Origin: Gammaproteobacteria bacterium
GTDB lineage: Bacteria; Pseudomonadota; Gammaproteobacteria; Steroidobacterales; Steroidobacteraceae
Reading direction: 5' to 3'
Assembly (NCBI GenBank): GCA_027459765.1
Contig: DAIDHD010000083.1
Coordinates: forward strand, 1 to 64,000
DNA: 64,000 nucleotides
The notes under the pieces are model-generated. The model was not told where the DNA came from, did no database searches, and saw only the letters and a list, made by a program, of their open reading frames with translations. Below, piece after piece: positions 56,962 through 64,000 of this stretch. The translations under genes were made by a program, and so were the position numbers. The stretch's first letter is position 1. Each line of letters begins with the position of its first letter.

Positions 56962-59316
56962 GAGCCGTACCGCCCGCAGCCGCAGGGCGTTGCCGATCAC
57001 GGACACCGAGCTCAGCGACATCGCGGCCGCTGCAATGATTGGACTCAGCAGTAACCCGAATGCGGGGTACAGCGCACCTGCGGCCACCGGGATGCCGAGC
57101 ACGTTGTAGATGAACGCCAGGACCAGGTTCTGCCGGATATTGCGCATGGTTGAGCGGCTCAATGTGCGGGCCCGGGCGATACCGGCCAGGTCTCCCTTGA
57201 CCAGCGTCACCCCGGCGCTGTGCATGGCGACATCGGTGCCCGTTCCCATGGCGATGCCAATGTCCGCTGCGGCGAGCGCGGGCGCATCGTTGACGCCATC
57301 GCCGGCCATCGCAACAACTCGGCCTTCGGCACGGAGCTTCTGCACCACGGCGTGCTTCTGATCCGGAAGCACCTCCGCCTCGACATCGCTGACTCCGAGG
57401 CGTCTGGCGACCGCATGGGCCGTCGCGCGGTTGTCACCGGTGAGCATCACGATGCGGACGCCGTCCTCCGCAAGACTGGAGAGGGCCGCGGGCGTGGAGG
57501 CCTTGATCGGATCCGCGACTGCGATCAATCCGGCGGCCCGGCCGTCGATCGCGACGAACATCACCGTTGCGCCCTCCGCGCGCAGCTTGTCGGCCTCCGG
57601 CTCCAGGGGAGCCGACTCGATGCCAAGCTCTGCCAGAAGTGGGCGATTGCCGATGGCGACCGGTCGGCCAGCGACACGACCGCGAACCCCTTTGCCGGTG
57701 ACGGAAGTGAAGTCCGTGACGGCGCCAGCACCAAGGCCGCGGGAGCGTGCACCGGCCACGATGGCCGCCGCGAGTGGATGCTCGCTCGCCTGTTCCAGAC
57801 TTGAACCGAGTTGCAGCACTGTCGGCTCGTCGAACCCTTCCATCGCGCGGACCGCGACGACTTGTGGTTTGCCTTCGGTGAGGGTTCCGGTCTTGTCCAC
57901 TACCAGCGTGTCGATCTGTTCGAAGCGTTCGAGCGCCTCGGCGTTCTTGATGAGTACGCCCGCGGTTGCGCCCTTGCCCACGCCGACCATGATCGACATC
58001 GGCGTGGCGAGTCCGAGCGCGCAGGGGCAGGCGATGATCAGCACCGATACCGCGGCGACGATCGCATAGGCGAGTGCCGGGGGAGGGCCCCAGATGAGCC
58101 AGGCCACGAACGCAAGTACAGCGATGGCGATGACCGCTGGGACAAACCAGCTGGACACAAGATCCGCCAAGCGCTGAATCGGGGCGCGGCTGCGCTGCGC
58201 CTCAGCCACCATCTGCACGATTCGAGCGAGCATGGTCTCTGTGCCAACCTTGTCGGCCCGAATCACGAGGCTGCCGACGCCATTGAGAGTCCCGCCGATC
58301 ACCCGGGCACCGGCCGCCTTCTCGCTGGGCATGGATTCCCCGGTGACCATGGACTCATCGACCGCGCTCGAGCCTTCGAGGACCGTGCCATCGACAGGCA
58401 CGGATTCTCCTGGACGCACACGCAACCGGTCACCCACCTGTAACGCATCGACCGGGATCTGTTCGTCGTCCAGGCCCTCGCGGATGCGGCGCGCGGTCTT
58501 GGGCGCGAGGTTGAGCAGCGCCCGGATGGCGCCACCCGTGTGCTCGCGGGCGCGCAGTTCCAGGACCTGGCCGACGAGCACCAGCACGGTGATGACGGCC
58601 CCAGCTTCGAAATACGCAGGGATCAGTCCGTGCGCATTCCGGAGATCTGCGGGGAACAGTCCGGGCGCAAATGTGGCCGCCAGGCTGTAGAGATAGGCAG
58701 CGCCCACGCCGAGCGCGATCAGGCTGAACATGTTGAGCGATTTGTGCCGAACGGAATCTACCGCCCGGACAAAGAAGGGCCAGCCCGCCCACAGGATGAC
58801 GGGCGAGGCGAGCGCCCATTGCAGCCACTGCGACCACAGCGGCGGCAGATGCTCGAGAACGGGTACACCGGGGATGTGCGCCCCCATCTCCAGGATGACG
58901 ACGGGCAGCGACAGCGCCGCGCCGAACCACATGCGCCGCGTCATGTCGCGAAGTTCTTCGCTCGGACCGGTGTCGGCGGTGACCTTCACCGGTTCGAGCG
59001 CCATCCCGCAGATGGGGCAGCTACCCGGCCCGACCTGCCGGACCTGCGGATGCATCGGGCATGTGTAGATCGCGCCGTCGTCCGCCGGTGGAGCACTCGA
59101 CTTCTTGGGTTGCAAGTACGAGGCAGGCGAAGCCAGAAACTTCTTCTGGCAGTGCTCGCTGCAGAAGTATTGCCGTTGCCCCTCGTGCTCGGCGAAAAAT
59201 CGGGCCGACGCGGGGTTGACGCTCATCCCGCAGACCGGATCAATCGCCTTGGAACTGCCGTGGCCTTGGCCAGGGTCATGGGCAGCATCAGGCTTGGAGC
59301 TGGAGCAGCAGTTCAT
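56959..59316 (-). CDS. copA: copper-type P1B ATPase with YHS and HMBD metal-binding domains
   Basis: The 785-residue pump has an N-terminal YHS domain (about 25-65, [15 protein letters not shown] and [10 protein letters not shown]), a heavy-metal-binding domain (about 80-115, [20 protein letters not shown]), then eight membrane helices. Catalytic motifs are the phosphorylated Asp in [12 protein letters not shown] near 478, TGES near 325, HPLAAAI near 515 and [10 protein letters not shown] near 690. The membrane metal site CPC ([13 protein letters not shown] near 433) and the later N, Y, M and S positions ([20 protein letters not shown]) indicate Cu+/Ag+ export. It lacks the CxxC HMA domains of classical CopA. 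It is divergent from a MerR-type gene across a palindrome. Confidence 0.93.
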   Translation of the reverse strand: MNCCSSSKPDAAHDPGQGHGSSKAIDPVCGMSVNPASARFFAEHEGQRQYFCSEHCQKKFLASPASYLQPKKSSAPPADDGAIYTCPMHPQVRQVGPGSCPICGMALEPVKVTADTGPSEELRDMTRRMWFGAALSLPVVILEMGAHIPGVPVLEHLPPLWSQWLQWALASPVILWAGWPFFVRAVDSVRHKSLNMFSLIALGVGAAYLYSLAATFAPGLFPADLRNAHGLIPAYFEAGAVITVLVLVGQVLELRAREHTGGAIRALLNLAPKTARRIREGLDDEQIPVDALQVGDRLRVRPGESVPVDGTVLEGSSAVDESMVTGESMPSEKAAGARVIGGTLNGVGSLVIRADKVGTETMLARIVQMVAEAQRSRAPIQRLADLVSSWFVPAVIAIAVLAFVAWLIWGPPPALAYAIVAAVSVLIIACPCALGLATPMSIMVGVGKGATAGVLIKNAEALERFEQIDTLVVDKTGTLTEGKPQVVAVRAMEGFDEPTVLQLGSSLEQASEHPLAAAIVAGARSRGLGAGAVTDFTSVTGKGVRGRVAGRPVAIGNRPLLAELGIESAPLEPEADKLRAEGATVMFVAIDGRAAGLIAVADPIKASTPAALSSLAEDGVRIVMLTGDNRATAHAVARRLGVSDVEAEVLPDQKHAVVQKLRAEGRVVAMAGDGVNDAPALAAADIGIAMGTGTDVAMHSAGVTLVKGDLAGIARARTLSRSTMRNIRQNLVLAFIYNVLGIPVAAGALYPAFGLLLSPIIAAAAMSLSSVSVIGNALRLRAVRL

Positions 59317-59352
59317 GGGGGATCCCCTGCAAATTGCCTGTCGATGGGGATC

Positions 59353-59384
59353 ATTCTAGACTCCGTACCTAGGTACGGAGTCAA
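59353..59384 (-). promoter_or_regulatory. MerR-type copA promoter with a 24-bp perfect palindrome
   Basis: On the copA strand TTGACT (59379-59384) and TAGAAT (59353-59358) are separated by 20 bases, the over-long spacing that MerR-family activators correct by twisting DNA. The spacer and part of the -35 box form a perfect palindrome of 24 bases at 59359-59382, centred on CCTAGG, with arms CTCCGTACC/GGTACGGAG like those of mer operators. Confidence 0.85.
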
Positions 59385-59387
59385 GCC

Positions 59388-59858
59388 ATGATTCGCGGCA
59401 ATGCATCGCGTCGAGCTCACGCGCCACAGGCAACGGTCAGGAAAGAATCCGGCCTGACCATCGGGCGCCTTGCTGAGGCCGCCGACGTGGGCGTCGAGAC
59501 GATTCGCTATTACCAGCGACGCCGGCTCCTGCCCGTCCCGCCGGCAGTGGGCGTGCGCCGGTATCCGAAGGCCGTCCTTCGTCGCGTCCGATTCATCCGG
59601 CGCTCGCAGGCGCTGGGATTCTCGCTCGAGGAGATTCGCGAGTTGCTTCGGCTCGAGGAAGGCGGATCGCGCAGCGAAGTGCGACGGATCGCACGAGACC
59701 GTCTGGGCAACGTCCGTGACAAGCTTGCGGCACTGCACAAGATGGAACATGTCCTGGCGCACCTCGTCGCCGAGTGTGAGTCCTCTGGAGCGCAGGCGCC
59801 GTGCCCGATCATTGGCGCGCTGGCCGCAGATACTGAAGGTCCACACGACACGCCCTAG
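59388..59858 (+). CDS. MerR-family metal-responsive regulator
   Basis: The 156-residue protein has the MerR HTH (LTIGRLAEAADVGVETIRYY near 23), a RRYPKAVLRRVRFIRRSQAL wing region and a dimerisation helix. A pair of cysteines, C130 and C139 (ECESSGAQAPCPIIGAL), has the X8 spacing of mercury MerR, but the third Hg ligand is missing (SRSEV replaces HCEEA). CueR-type Cu sensors have X7. It should activate the divergent copA through the 20-base-spaced promoter. The annotated ATG is only 5 bases from the palindrome, so either the mRNA is nearly leaderless or the true start is a little downstream. Confidence 0.85.
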   Translation: MIRGNASRRAHAPQATVRKESGLTIGRLAEAADVGVETIRYYQRRRLLPVPPAVGVRRYPKAVLRRVRFIRRSQALGFSLEEIRELLRLEEGGSRSEVRRIARDRLGNVRDKLAALHKMEHVLAHLVAECESSGAQAPCPIIGALAADTEGPHDTP

Positions 59859-59876
59859 CATCGCTGCTGGTTCGCC

Positions 59877-60542
59877 TTACCGGCCTGGCAGGGGCGCCGG
59901 GCCAGCTCCGTGCAGTCTGGGAACCCAGCCCGGCGTGTGAGCCGCATAGGCGCGGTAGGTGTCGCCAAACTCCCGTTCTGCGTCGGCCTCTTCGGTGTGC
60001 GCGAGCTGCACGTACATCCACACCAGCAGAGGGAACATGACCAGCGTGAGAATCGTCGGCCACTGCAGCAGGAAGCCGAACATGATGGCGATGAAACCGA
60101 CGTACTGGGGGTGGCGTATCCGGGCGTAGACGCCTGACGCCGCGAGCGTGTGGGCGCGCTGCGCGGCATACAGCACGCGCCAGGCTGATGACAGCAGAAT
60201 GAAGCCACCAAAGATCAGGATGTTGCTCAGGATATGCAGGACGCCAAAATGAGGGTTGCCGTGCTGGCCCGTCAGCGTCCACCACAGATGTCCAGCGTCG
60301 TGAGTCAGGGGATCCAGTTGTGGGAAACGGCGCTGCAGATAGCCTGACAGCACGTACATCGTGAGTGGAATGCCGTACATCTCGGTGAAGAGCGCGACGA
60401 TGAAGGCGCTGAACCCCCCAAAGGACCGCCAGTCACGCGGCGAACTCGGTTTGGTGAAGCTGTAGGCGAAGATCACGAACACCGCGGAATTGATGATCAC
60501 CAACGACCACAGGCCATAGGCTGACATGCTCTCGTGGTTCAT
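59877..60542 (-). CDS. isoprenylcysteine carboxylmethyltransferase-like membrane protein
   Basis: The 221-residue protein has about six hydrophobic segments and the ICMT/PEMT C-terminal signature: GVYARIRHPQYVGFIAIMFG near 131, then HTEEADAEREFGDTYRAYAA near 182. Such enzymes methylate small or lipid substrates using SAM at the membrane; relatives occur widely in metal-resistance islands with unknown substrate. ATG 60542 overlaps the DUF2933 gene by 4 bases, so it ends a tight operon. Confidence 0.82.
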   Translation of the reverse strand: MNHESMSAYGLWSLVIINSAVFVIFAYSFTKPSSPRDWRSFGGFSAFIVALFTEMYGIPLTMYVLSGYLQRRFPQLDPLTHDAGHLWWTLTGQHGNPHFGVLHILSNILIFGGFILLSSAWRVLYAAQRAHTLAASGVYARIRHPQYVGFIAIMFGFLLQWPTILTLVMFPLLVWMYVQLAHTEEADAEREFGDTYRAYAAHTPGWVPRLHGAGPAPLPGR

Positions 60543-60787
60543 GGCTTTGACTCCGGCAGGGTCAACGTCGGCTTGCCTTGGTCGGCGCCGTGACCGTGGC
60601 CGTGACCGTGGCCGTGATGCATGAACAAGTGCATCAACGGGCAAGCGGCCAGCAGCAGGTAAGGGAGGGCGCCAAGAACGTGTGCCGTATGTTCAGTAAT
60701 CAGGAAGAATCCGATTACGATCAAGAACCCCAACAACACCATACCGGAGCGGCTGCGCCAGAAGCTCGGCATCGAGGGGTCGCTCAT
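60539..60787 (-). CDS. DUF2933 small membrane protein
   Basis: The 82-residue protein has two hydrophobic helices (about 15-32 and 38-56), then LFMHHGHGHGHGHGADQGKP, a histidine-rich tail likely to bind metal. The first part, FWRSRSGMVLLGFLIVIGFF, matches DUF2933 proteins of copper and silver islands. It overlaps its neighbours by 4 bases on each side. Confidence 0.82.
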   Translation of the reverse strand: MSDPSMPSFWRSRSGMVLLGFLIVIGFFLITEHTAHVLGALPYLLLAACPLMHLFMHHGHGHGHGHGADQGKPTLTLPESKP

Positions 60788-61122
60788 GGTCGCTCTCCCT
60801 GCACTCGCAATGAGAAGAAGTTGTACAGCGGACCAAAGATGAGGGCGAGGTACCAACCCCACGCGAGACTTTCCACGACACCGAGGACGAAACGCGACAC
60901 GATGTCGAACGCAAAGCCCGGCAGGAAAATCGCCAGCGCGCCATGTGCGATTGGGAGCGACCAGCCGAGGCTCCGCTCGAGGTAGAACCCCAACACGCAC
61001 AAGAGGTATGAGACGAGAAAGAACCCACTCAGGCTGAGCCCGAGGGCAACGACCGGAATGCCGTGGGTATGTCCCCGATGATCAATGGCGACGTCGGTTG
61101 CGTCGATACTAACAACAGCCAT
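60784..61122 (-). CDS. DUF5676 family membrane protein
   Basis: The 112-residue protein has three to four hydrophobic segments (about 22-48, 55-75 and 85-105) and a short His-containing N-terminus (DHRGHTHGI). It matches the small membrane proteins called DUF5676 that occur next to DUF2933 and copper ATPases. Function unknown. It overlaps the YHS gene by 14 bases and the DUF2933 gene by 4 bases. Confidence 0.75.
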   Translation of the reverse strand: MAVVSIDATDVAIDHRGHTHGIPVVALGLSLSGFFLVSYLLCVLGFYLERSLGWSLPIAHGALAIFLPGFAFDIVSRFVLGVVESLAWGWYLALIFGPLYNFFSLRVQGERP

Positions 61123-61462
61123 GGCGATGCTCCTTGCTCGGCTCGGCCGTGCCGGATGACGAGCTGTATTGTGCTGGCGCGGCCTCGAACTTCTCCCGGC
61201 AGGTCGATGAGCAGAAGTAGTACGTTCTGTCCCGATAGACCGCAGACTTGGCAGTCGCTGCCGTCATGGACATGCCGCAGACCGGATCGCGGAGCGCTTG
61301 CGGCGTCGATCCGGAACCTTCCGTTGTCCCGTCCCGATCTTGCGGCGGGTCCGCGGCCGTGCGGTGCTTGTGACCCATCACGTGCGCGCCGCAACCAAAG
61401 CGCATCATGAACGCGAACAGCGCCGCCCAGCCGAGAAAATAGAACATGGACTGCCAGCTCAT
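61109..61462 (-). CDS. membrane-anchored YHS-domain protein
   Basis: The 117-residue protein has one N-terminal membrane helix (MSWQSMFYFLGWAALFAFMM) with a Cys-His start (FGCGAHVMGHKH) and a YHS domain near 58-100 (RDPVCGMSMTAATAKS; YYFCSSTCREKFEAAP) with the paired Cys residues that bind copper in homologues. It ends HRHGCC. The same YHS fold occurs at the N-terminus of the nearby CopA, so it may pass copper to it. Confidence 0.85.
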   Translation of the reverse strand: MSWQSMFYFLGWAALFAFMMRFGCGAHVMGHKHRTAADPPQDRDGTTEGSGSTPQALRDPVCGMSMTAATAKSAVYRDRTYYFCSSTCREKFEAAPAQYSSSSGTAEPSKEHRHGCC

Positions 61463-61475
61463 AGTGCCTCCCCAA

Positions 61476-61940
61476 CTACGGTTTTGGAGGAATGGTGGAG
61501 GGCGCCGCGGAATAAACGTGCTGCATCGCCGAGTCCGACGTGCCGGACATCATGTCCGAGCGCATCTGTTCGCGGTCCATCATCATCTGCATCATCATGG
61601 TCATCATCTTCATATGCTGATGCATGGCGACTCCTGACATGCCACCGCCTGCCTTGCCATGGTCCATGTGCTGCATCGCAGACATGCCCTCCATCATGGC
61701 TTCCATGTGCTCCCGCATCAGGGCCTGGCGTTCGGCCGGCGTCTTCGCCGCCATCATCCTCTCGTGCATCTGCTGCATGTGCTGCATGGGGGCTGCAGAC
61801 GGTGCCTCCGGCAACGGCGCCGAAGCGCTCGAGTGCTCGTGATCGTGAGCGGCCGGCTCTGTCGCCTGCGCAGCGGCGATGGTAAAGGGGCTGAGAAGCG
61901 TTGTGCATGCAATGATCAGCGTGCGATTCATTCGGTTCAT
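61476..61940 (-). CDS. methionine- and histidine-rich secreted protein
   Basis: The 154-residue protein has a signal peptide (MNRMNRTLIIACTTLLSPFT onward, cleavage near AQA) and a mature part with about 27 methionines and several histidines, in motifs such as MQHMQQMHERMM and KMMTMMMQMMMD. Methionine clusters bind Cu+ or Ag+ in the periplasm. It has no domain beyond this and is probably a helical metal buffer. It lies 13 bases upstream of the YHS gene. Confidence 0.8.
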   Translation of the reverse strand: MNRMNRTLIIACTTLLSPFTIAAAQATEPAAHDHEHSSASAPLPEAPSAAPMQHMQQMHERMMAAKTPAERQALMREHMEAMMEGMSAMQHMDHGKAGGGMSGVAMHQHMKMMTMMMQMMMDREQMRSDMMSGTSDSAMQHVYSAAPSTIPPKP

Positions 61941-62088
61941 AGCTTTAGTCCTCGACGTGTCATTAACCTTTGACGACCTAATCAGTGCGTGAAAGGCGTT
62001 CGTGCCCTCTCCCGGGGAGGTGGCGTCGCGACGCGCTGCATCGATTCGTGGCGTTCGCGGATCGGCCATCGTCCCCGGGTTTCGATAT

Positions 62089-62436
62089 CTACTTCGCAGT
62101 GGCAGCCATCTTGTGATGCTCGGCCGCCAGCGCCCGACTCTCGGCCGCCGCCGCCTTCAAATCCTTGGTCAGCGCATCGCAGTGCCTGCTCTGCAGGGCA
62201 ATGGCGGGCTTTCCCGCGGTGCGATAGGCATTCGCCATGGTGTGGTGCCAGTCCGCCTTCGCGTCGAGACCGGCGGCCTGATCATCGAACGCCTTGGCAA
62301 TCGCCTCGTGATCGGCAGCGCTGCTTGCCGCAGTGATCTGCGCAGCGGTCACCGGGGGCGCAGTGCCCGCGAACGCGACGCTCATCAAACCGACGGCGAG
62401 CACGAGGCTGCCGAGAAGTGCTGTGGAACGATTCAT
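62089..62436 (-). CDS. secreted Ala-rich helical protein, function unknown
   Basis: The 115-residue protein has a signal peptide (MNRSTALLGSLVLAVGLMSV) and a helical, Ala-rich mature part with one Cys and several His residues (WHHTMANAYRTAGKP, QSRHCDALTKDLKAAAAESR, AEHHKMAATAK). I do not recognise a family. AGGAG precedes the ATG. It is upstream of the methionine-rich gene on the same strand, so it may be the first gene of that operon or a separate unit in the 148-base gap. Confidence 0.7.
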   Translation of the reverse strand: MNRSTALLGSLVLAVGLMSVAFAGTAPPVTAAQITAASSAADHEAIAKAFDDQAAGLDAKADWHHTMANAYRTAGKPAIALQSRHCDALTKDLKAAAAESRALAAEHHKMAATAK

Positions 62437-62584
62437 GTAAGTGCTCCTGATCGAAAAGTCTGAGTGTTCGCAGCGTTTTGTCCATCGCTACGGTTCAGCA
62501 GGAGTACGTGCGCGAAGCGTCAATCACTCCGCCGATGCGCGGACCGGGGCTAAGGAAATATACGTAGATGACGCGAGTCGCGCG

Positions 62585-63160
62585 TCAGCTCTCCGCGTGC
62601 TGCAGAAGCTCCAGCAGCTTCCTGCGTGCGCGATGGACGCGCAGCTCGACCGCCTTGGTCGTCAGTCCAAGCTGTGCTGCCGCATCGCGATGGCTCATGC
62701 CCTGCAAGGCGGTCAGCACCAGAGGTTCCTTGAGCCGCGGCGGCAGTGTGGCGATGGCGCGATCAAGCGCAGCCAGGCGCACGTCGCTGCCATCGTGGGT
62801 CTCGCGGTCGGTGTCGGGAAGTTCGACAGCAGCAGAATCAGGGTCGGAAAGTCCAAACCAATGCATGAGTTTTCGCCGAACGGCATGGCGACGCGAGACG
62901 TCGCGGCACTTGTTGAGCAGGATGGTGCGGATCCAGGGGCCGAAGGCCTGGCTGGCATCGAAGCGTGATAGCGATAGCCAGGCCGCTACGAATGTGTCCT
63001 GGACGATATCGTAGGCGTCATCGCTCTGGCCAACATAGCGACGCGCGATGCGGTAAAGCGTTGCCTTATGCAGAGTGACGAGAGCCTCGAAAGCGGCGCG
63101 ATCACCGTTCCTTGCGGCGCTGGCAAGATGCGCATCGTCGTGCGCTTCGAAATCGCTCAC
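62585..63160 (-). CDS. ECF sigma factor (CnrH-like)
   Basis: The 191-residue protein has sigma region 2 (about 20-90, with DAYDIVQDTFVAAWLSLSRF) and region 4 (about 135-185, with LPPRLKEPLVLTALQGMSHR and AVELRVHRARRKLLELL), and no region 3, as in ECF factors. It is the third gene of a three-gene unit (anti-sigma, sensor, sigma) arranged as in cnrYXH of Cupriavidus. It should direct transcription of metal-resistance genes when released by the anti-sigma factor. It overlaps the sensor gene by 4 bases. Confidence 0.93.
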   Translation of the reverse strand: MSDFEAHDDAHLASAARNGDRAAFEALVTLHKATLYRIARRYVGQSDDAYDIVQDTFVAAWLSLSRFDASQAFGPWIRTILLNKCRDVSRRHAVRRKLMHWFGLSDPDSAAVELPDTDRETHDGSDVRLAALDRAIATLPPRLKEPLVLTALQGMSHRDAAAQLGLTTKAVELRVHRARRKLLELLQHAES

Positions 63161-63591
63161 GGCGCATCCGCGTTGAGTACCCTGACGACGGAACGGTCGA
63201 AGATCGTGGCCTGTGCCGGGGTCAGCACCTCACGCATGCTGAGCACGTGTGCGGTTGTCGCTTCCTGCAGCTGCCGCATCGCCTGATGGAAGTGTCCGAT
63301 GGCCTGTTCGGCCGCAGGACTCATGCGGTGGTCGGTGACGATTGCCTGTGCCAGGTCGTGGTTGGCGAGGCGCATTTCCGCCTCCAACGCTTTGCGTTGG
63401 ACCGCGAAGGACGCCTCTAGTGCCTCGATCCTTGTCTCCTGCTCCTTGGACAGGGCAAGGTCGTGGTGAAGCACACGATCGAGGCCCAAGTTGCTGTCTG
63501 CTCCGCCCTGCCCGAGGCGAACCCCGAGCCATCCGCCCAGCACGGCGAGGAGAAAGGTGAGTGGGATCAGGCCAAGGGCCGCGCGTTTCAT
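63157..63591 (-). CDS. periplasmic metal sensor (CnrX/Spy-like)
   Basis: The 144-residue protein has one N-terminal membrane anchor (about 5-25) and a helical hairpin-type periplasmic domain (RVLHHDLALSKEQETRIEAL near 38, EMRLANHDLAQAIVTDHRMS near 68, FHQAMRQLQEATTAHVLSMR). The histidines near 41, 77 and 90 and the Met/His pattern resemble the metal site of CnrX. It would hold the anti-sigma factor until metal binds. It overlaps the anti-sigma gene by 4 bases. Confidence 0.82.
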   Translation of the reverse strand: MKRAALGLIPLTFLLAVLGGWLGVRLGQGGADSNLGLDRVLHHDLALSKEQETRIEALEASFAVQRKALEAEMRLANHDLAQAIVTDHRMSPAAEQAIGHFHQAMRQLQEATTAHVLSMREVLTPAQATIFDRSVVRVLNADAP

Positions 63592-63872
63592 CGCGCGTCG
63601 CCGACCAGGAGTGTCGAGGCCGCGAGTCGGGTGTAGGGCGCCAGGGCGCTGGCAGACCCATGCACCTCGTGCGAGGCGGCCCACTGGTGCCCAAAGGCCA
63701 AACTGGAAACAGTTCCAATGGCCAGTATTGCGATCTGAGCAGCAAACGCACCGGCGTAAGTGCGACGCTCAGCCGTCCGGGCCTCGACGTCCCGCCATAT
63801 GGCCGACTCCAGTCCGGTCAGCGATCGGTCCAGGGGCGCCCTGGCCAGCCGATCCAGGTCATCTTCCAACAT
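63588..63872 (-). CDS. membrane anti-sigma factor (CnrY-like)
   Basis: The 94-residue protein has a short cytoplasmic part (DDLDRLARAPLDRSLTGLES), one transmembrane helix (about 42-62, AAQIAILAIGTVSSLAFG) and a small periplasmic part. Length, topology and gene order fit CnrY, which holds the ECF sigma factor at the membrane; the sequence itself is too diverged for certainty. It is the first gene of the module. Confidence 0.72.
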   Translation of the reverse strand: MLEDDLDRLARAPLDRSLTGLESAIWRDVEARTAERRTYAGAFAAQIAILAIGTVSSLAFGHQWAASHEVHGSASALAPYTRLAASTLLVGDAR

Positions 63873-63937
63873 AAGAACAATCCTTTGCCGGTCAACTGGT
63901 CTAGGTACGCGCTGATTCTACCGCCCCCTCATCCGAG

Positions 63938-63962
63938 GGGTACGGGGTCCCGCCGCGTACCC
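63938..63962. promoter_or_regulatory. inverted repeat upstream of the CnrYXH-like operon
   Basis: GGGTACG and CGTACCC are 7-base perfect arms around 11 bases, 66 bases before the anti-sigma start. On the operon strand a TAGAAT box lies between this repeat and the gene. It may be a promoter or operator element, or the end of another gene's terminator beyond the window. Confidence 0.35.
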
Positions 63963-64000
63963 ACCCGGAAGTCATCGGAATCGGTGAGGAAATGCCTTTT

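Noticed and set aside
56959-59316. CopB-type or Zn/Cd-type ATPase
   Set aside because: The membrane motif is CPC followed by N, Y, M and S residues of the Cu+/Ag+ subclass, not CPH or the Zn/Cd pattern.
59388-59858. Mercury-resistance regulator MerR proper
   Set aside because: The third Hg-binding Cys is missing and no merA, merT or merP is present in the window.

Overview
The window is a high-GC chromosome segment from a gammaproteobacterium. Supporting this are the gene pairs gcvR-bcp, ffh-rpsP-rimM-trmD-rplS and mlaFEDCB, a ccsA-like gene beside ffh, dapA followed by a BamC-like lipoprotein, and an Rrf2-sufBCDS-sufU-sufT cluster. The mix (FHA/PP2C/Ser-Thr kinase module, class I aldolase, kbl-tdh, TonB receptor) fits environmental lineages near Xanthomonadales, Nevskiales or Steroidobacterales, but the order cannot be fixed from sequence alone. 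GTG and TTG starts are common.

Bases 1-44180 are core chromosome. From left to right: tRNA-Leu; a TonB-dependent receptor; a TPR-sulfotransferase; rnr-rlmB-rpsF-rpsR-rplI-dnaB-alr; a Ser/Thr kinase-phosphatase-FHA operon; radA; a CorB/HlyC-type protein and a ccsA-like protein; ffh-rpsP-rimM-trmD-rplS-sppA; tdh and kbl; an S4 protein and SixA; the SUF iron-sulfur operon with its Rrf2 regulator; class I fructose-bisphosphate aldolase; the Mla phospholipid transport operon with mlaA and bepA nearby; a PIN-PhoH ATPase; bcp, gcvR and dapA; and tRNA-Ser(GGA).

A genomic island starts exactly at the 3' end of tRNA-Ser. It carries a tyrosine integrase whose reading frame runs antisense through the tRNA, an excisionase-like gene, AlpA-type regulators and an AbiE type IV toxin-antitoxin pair. 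Next comes a complete IS256-family element with 28-bp imperfect terminal repeats. It separates two truncated genes, one of them the N-terminal part of a second, related integrase, which points to stacked islands and an IS-adjacent deletion.

From about 50.9 kb to the right edge lies a metal and oxyanion resistance region: PepSY and DUF1259 periplasmic proteins; chrB-chrA with a likely ChrB operator and a beta-propeller protein; a permease with a histidine-rich tail; a remnant of a GDT1/TMEM165 cation transporter; a CopA-type P1B ATPase divergent from a MerR-family regulator across a 24-bp perfect palindrome; and a compact operon for a methionine-rich secreted protein, a YHS protein, DUF5676, DUF2933 and a membrane methyltransferase. 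A cnrYXH-like trans-envelope ECF sigma module closes the window. No structural efflux genes of the cnrCBA type are visible, so the sigma regulon either lies outside the window or includes the small-protein cluster next to it.
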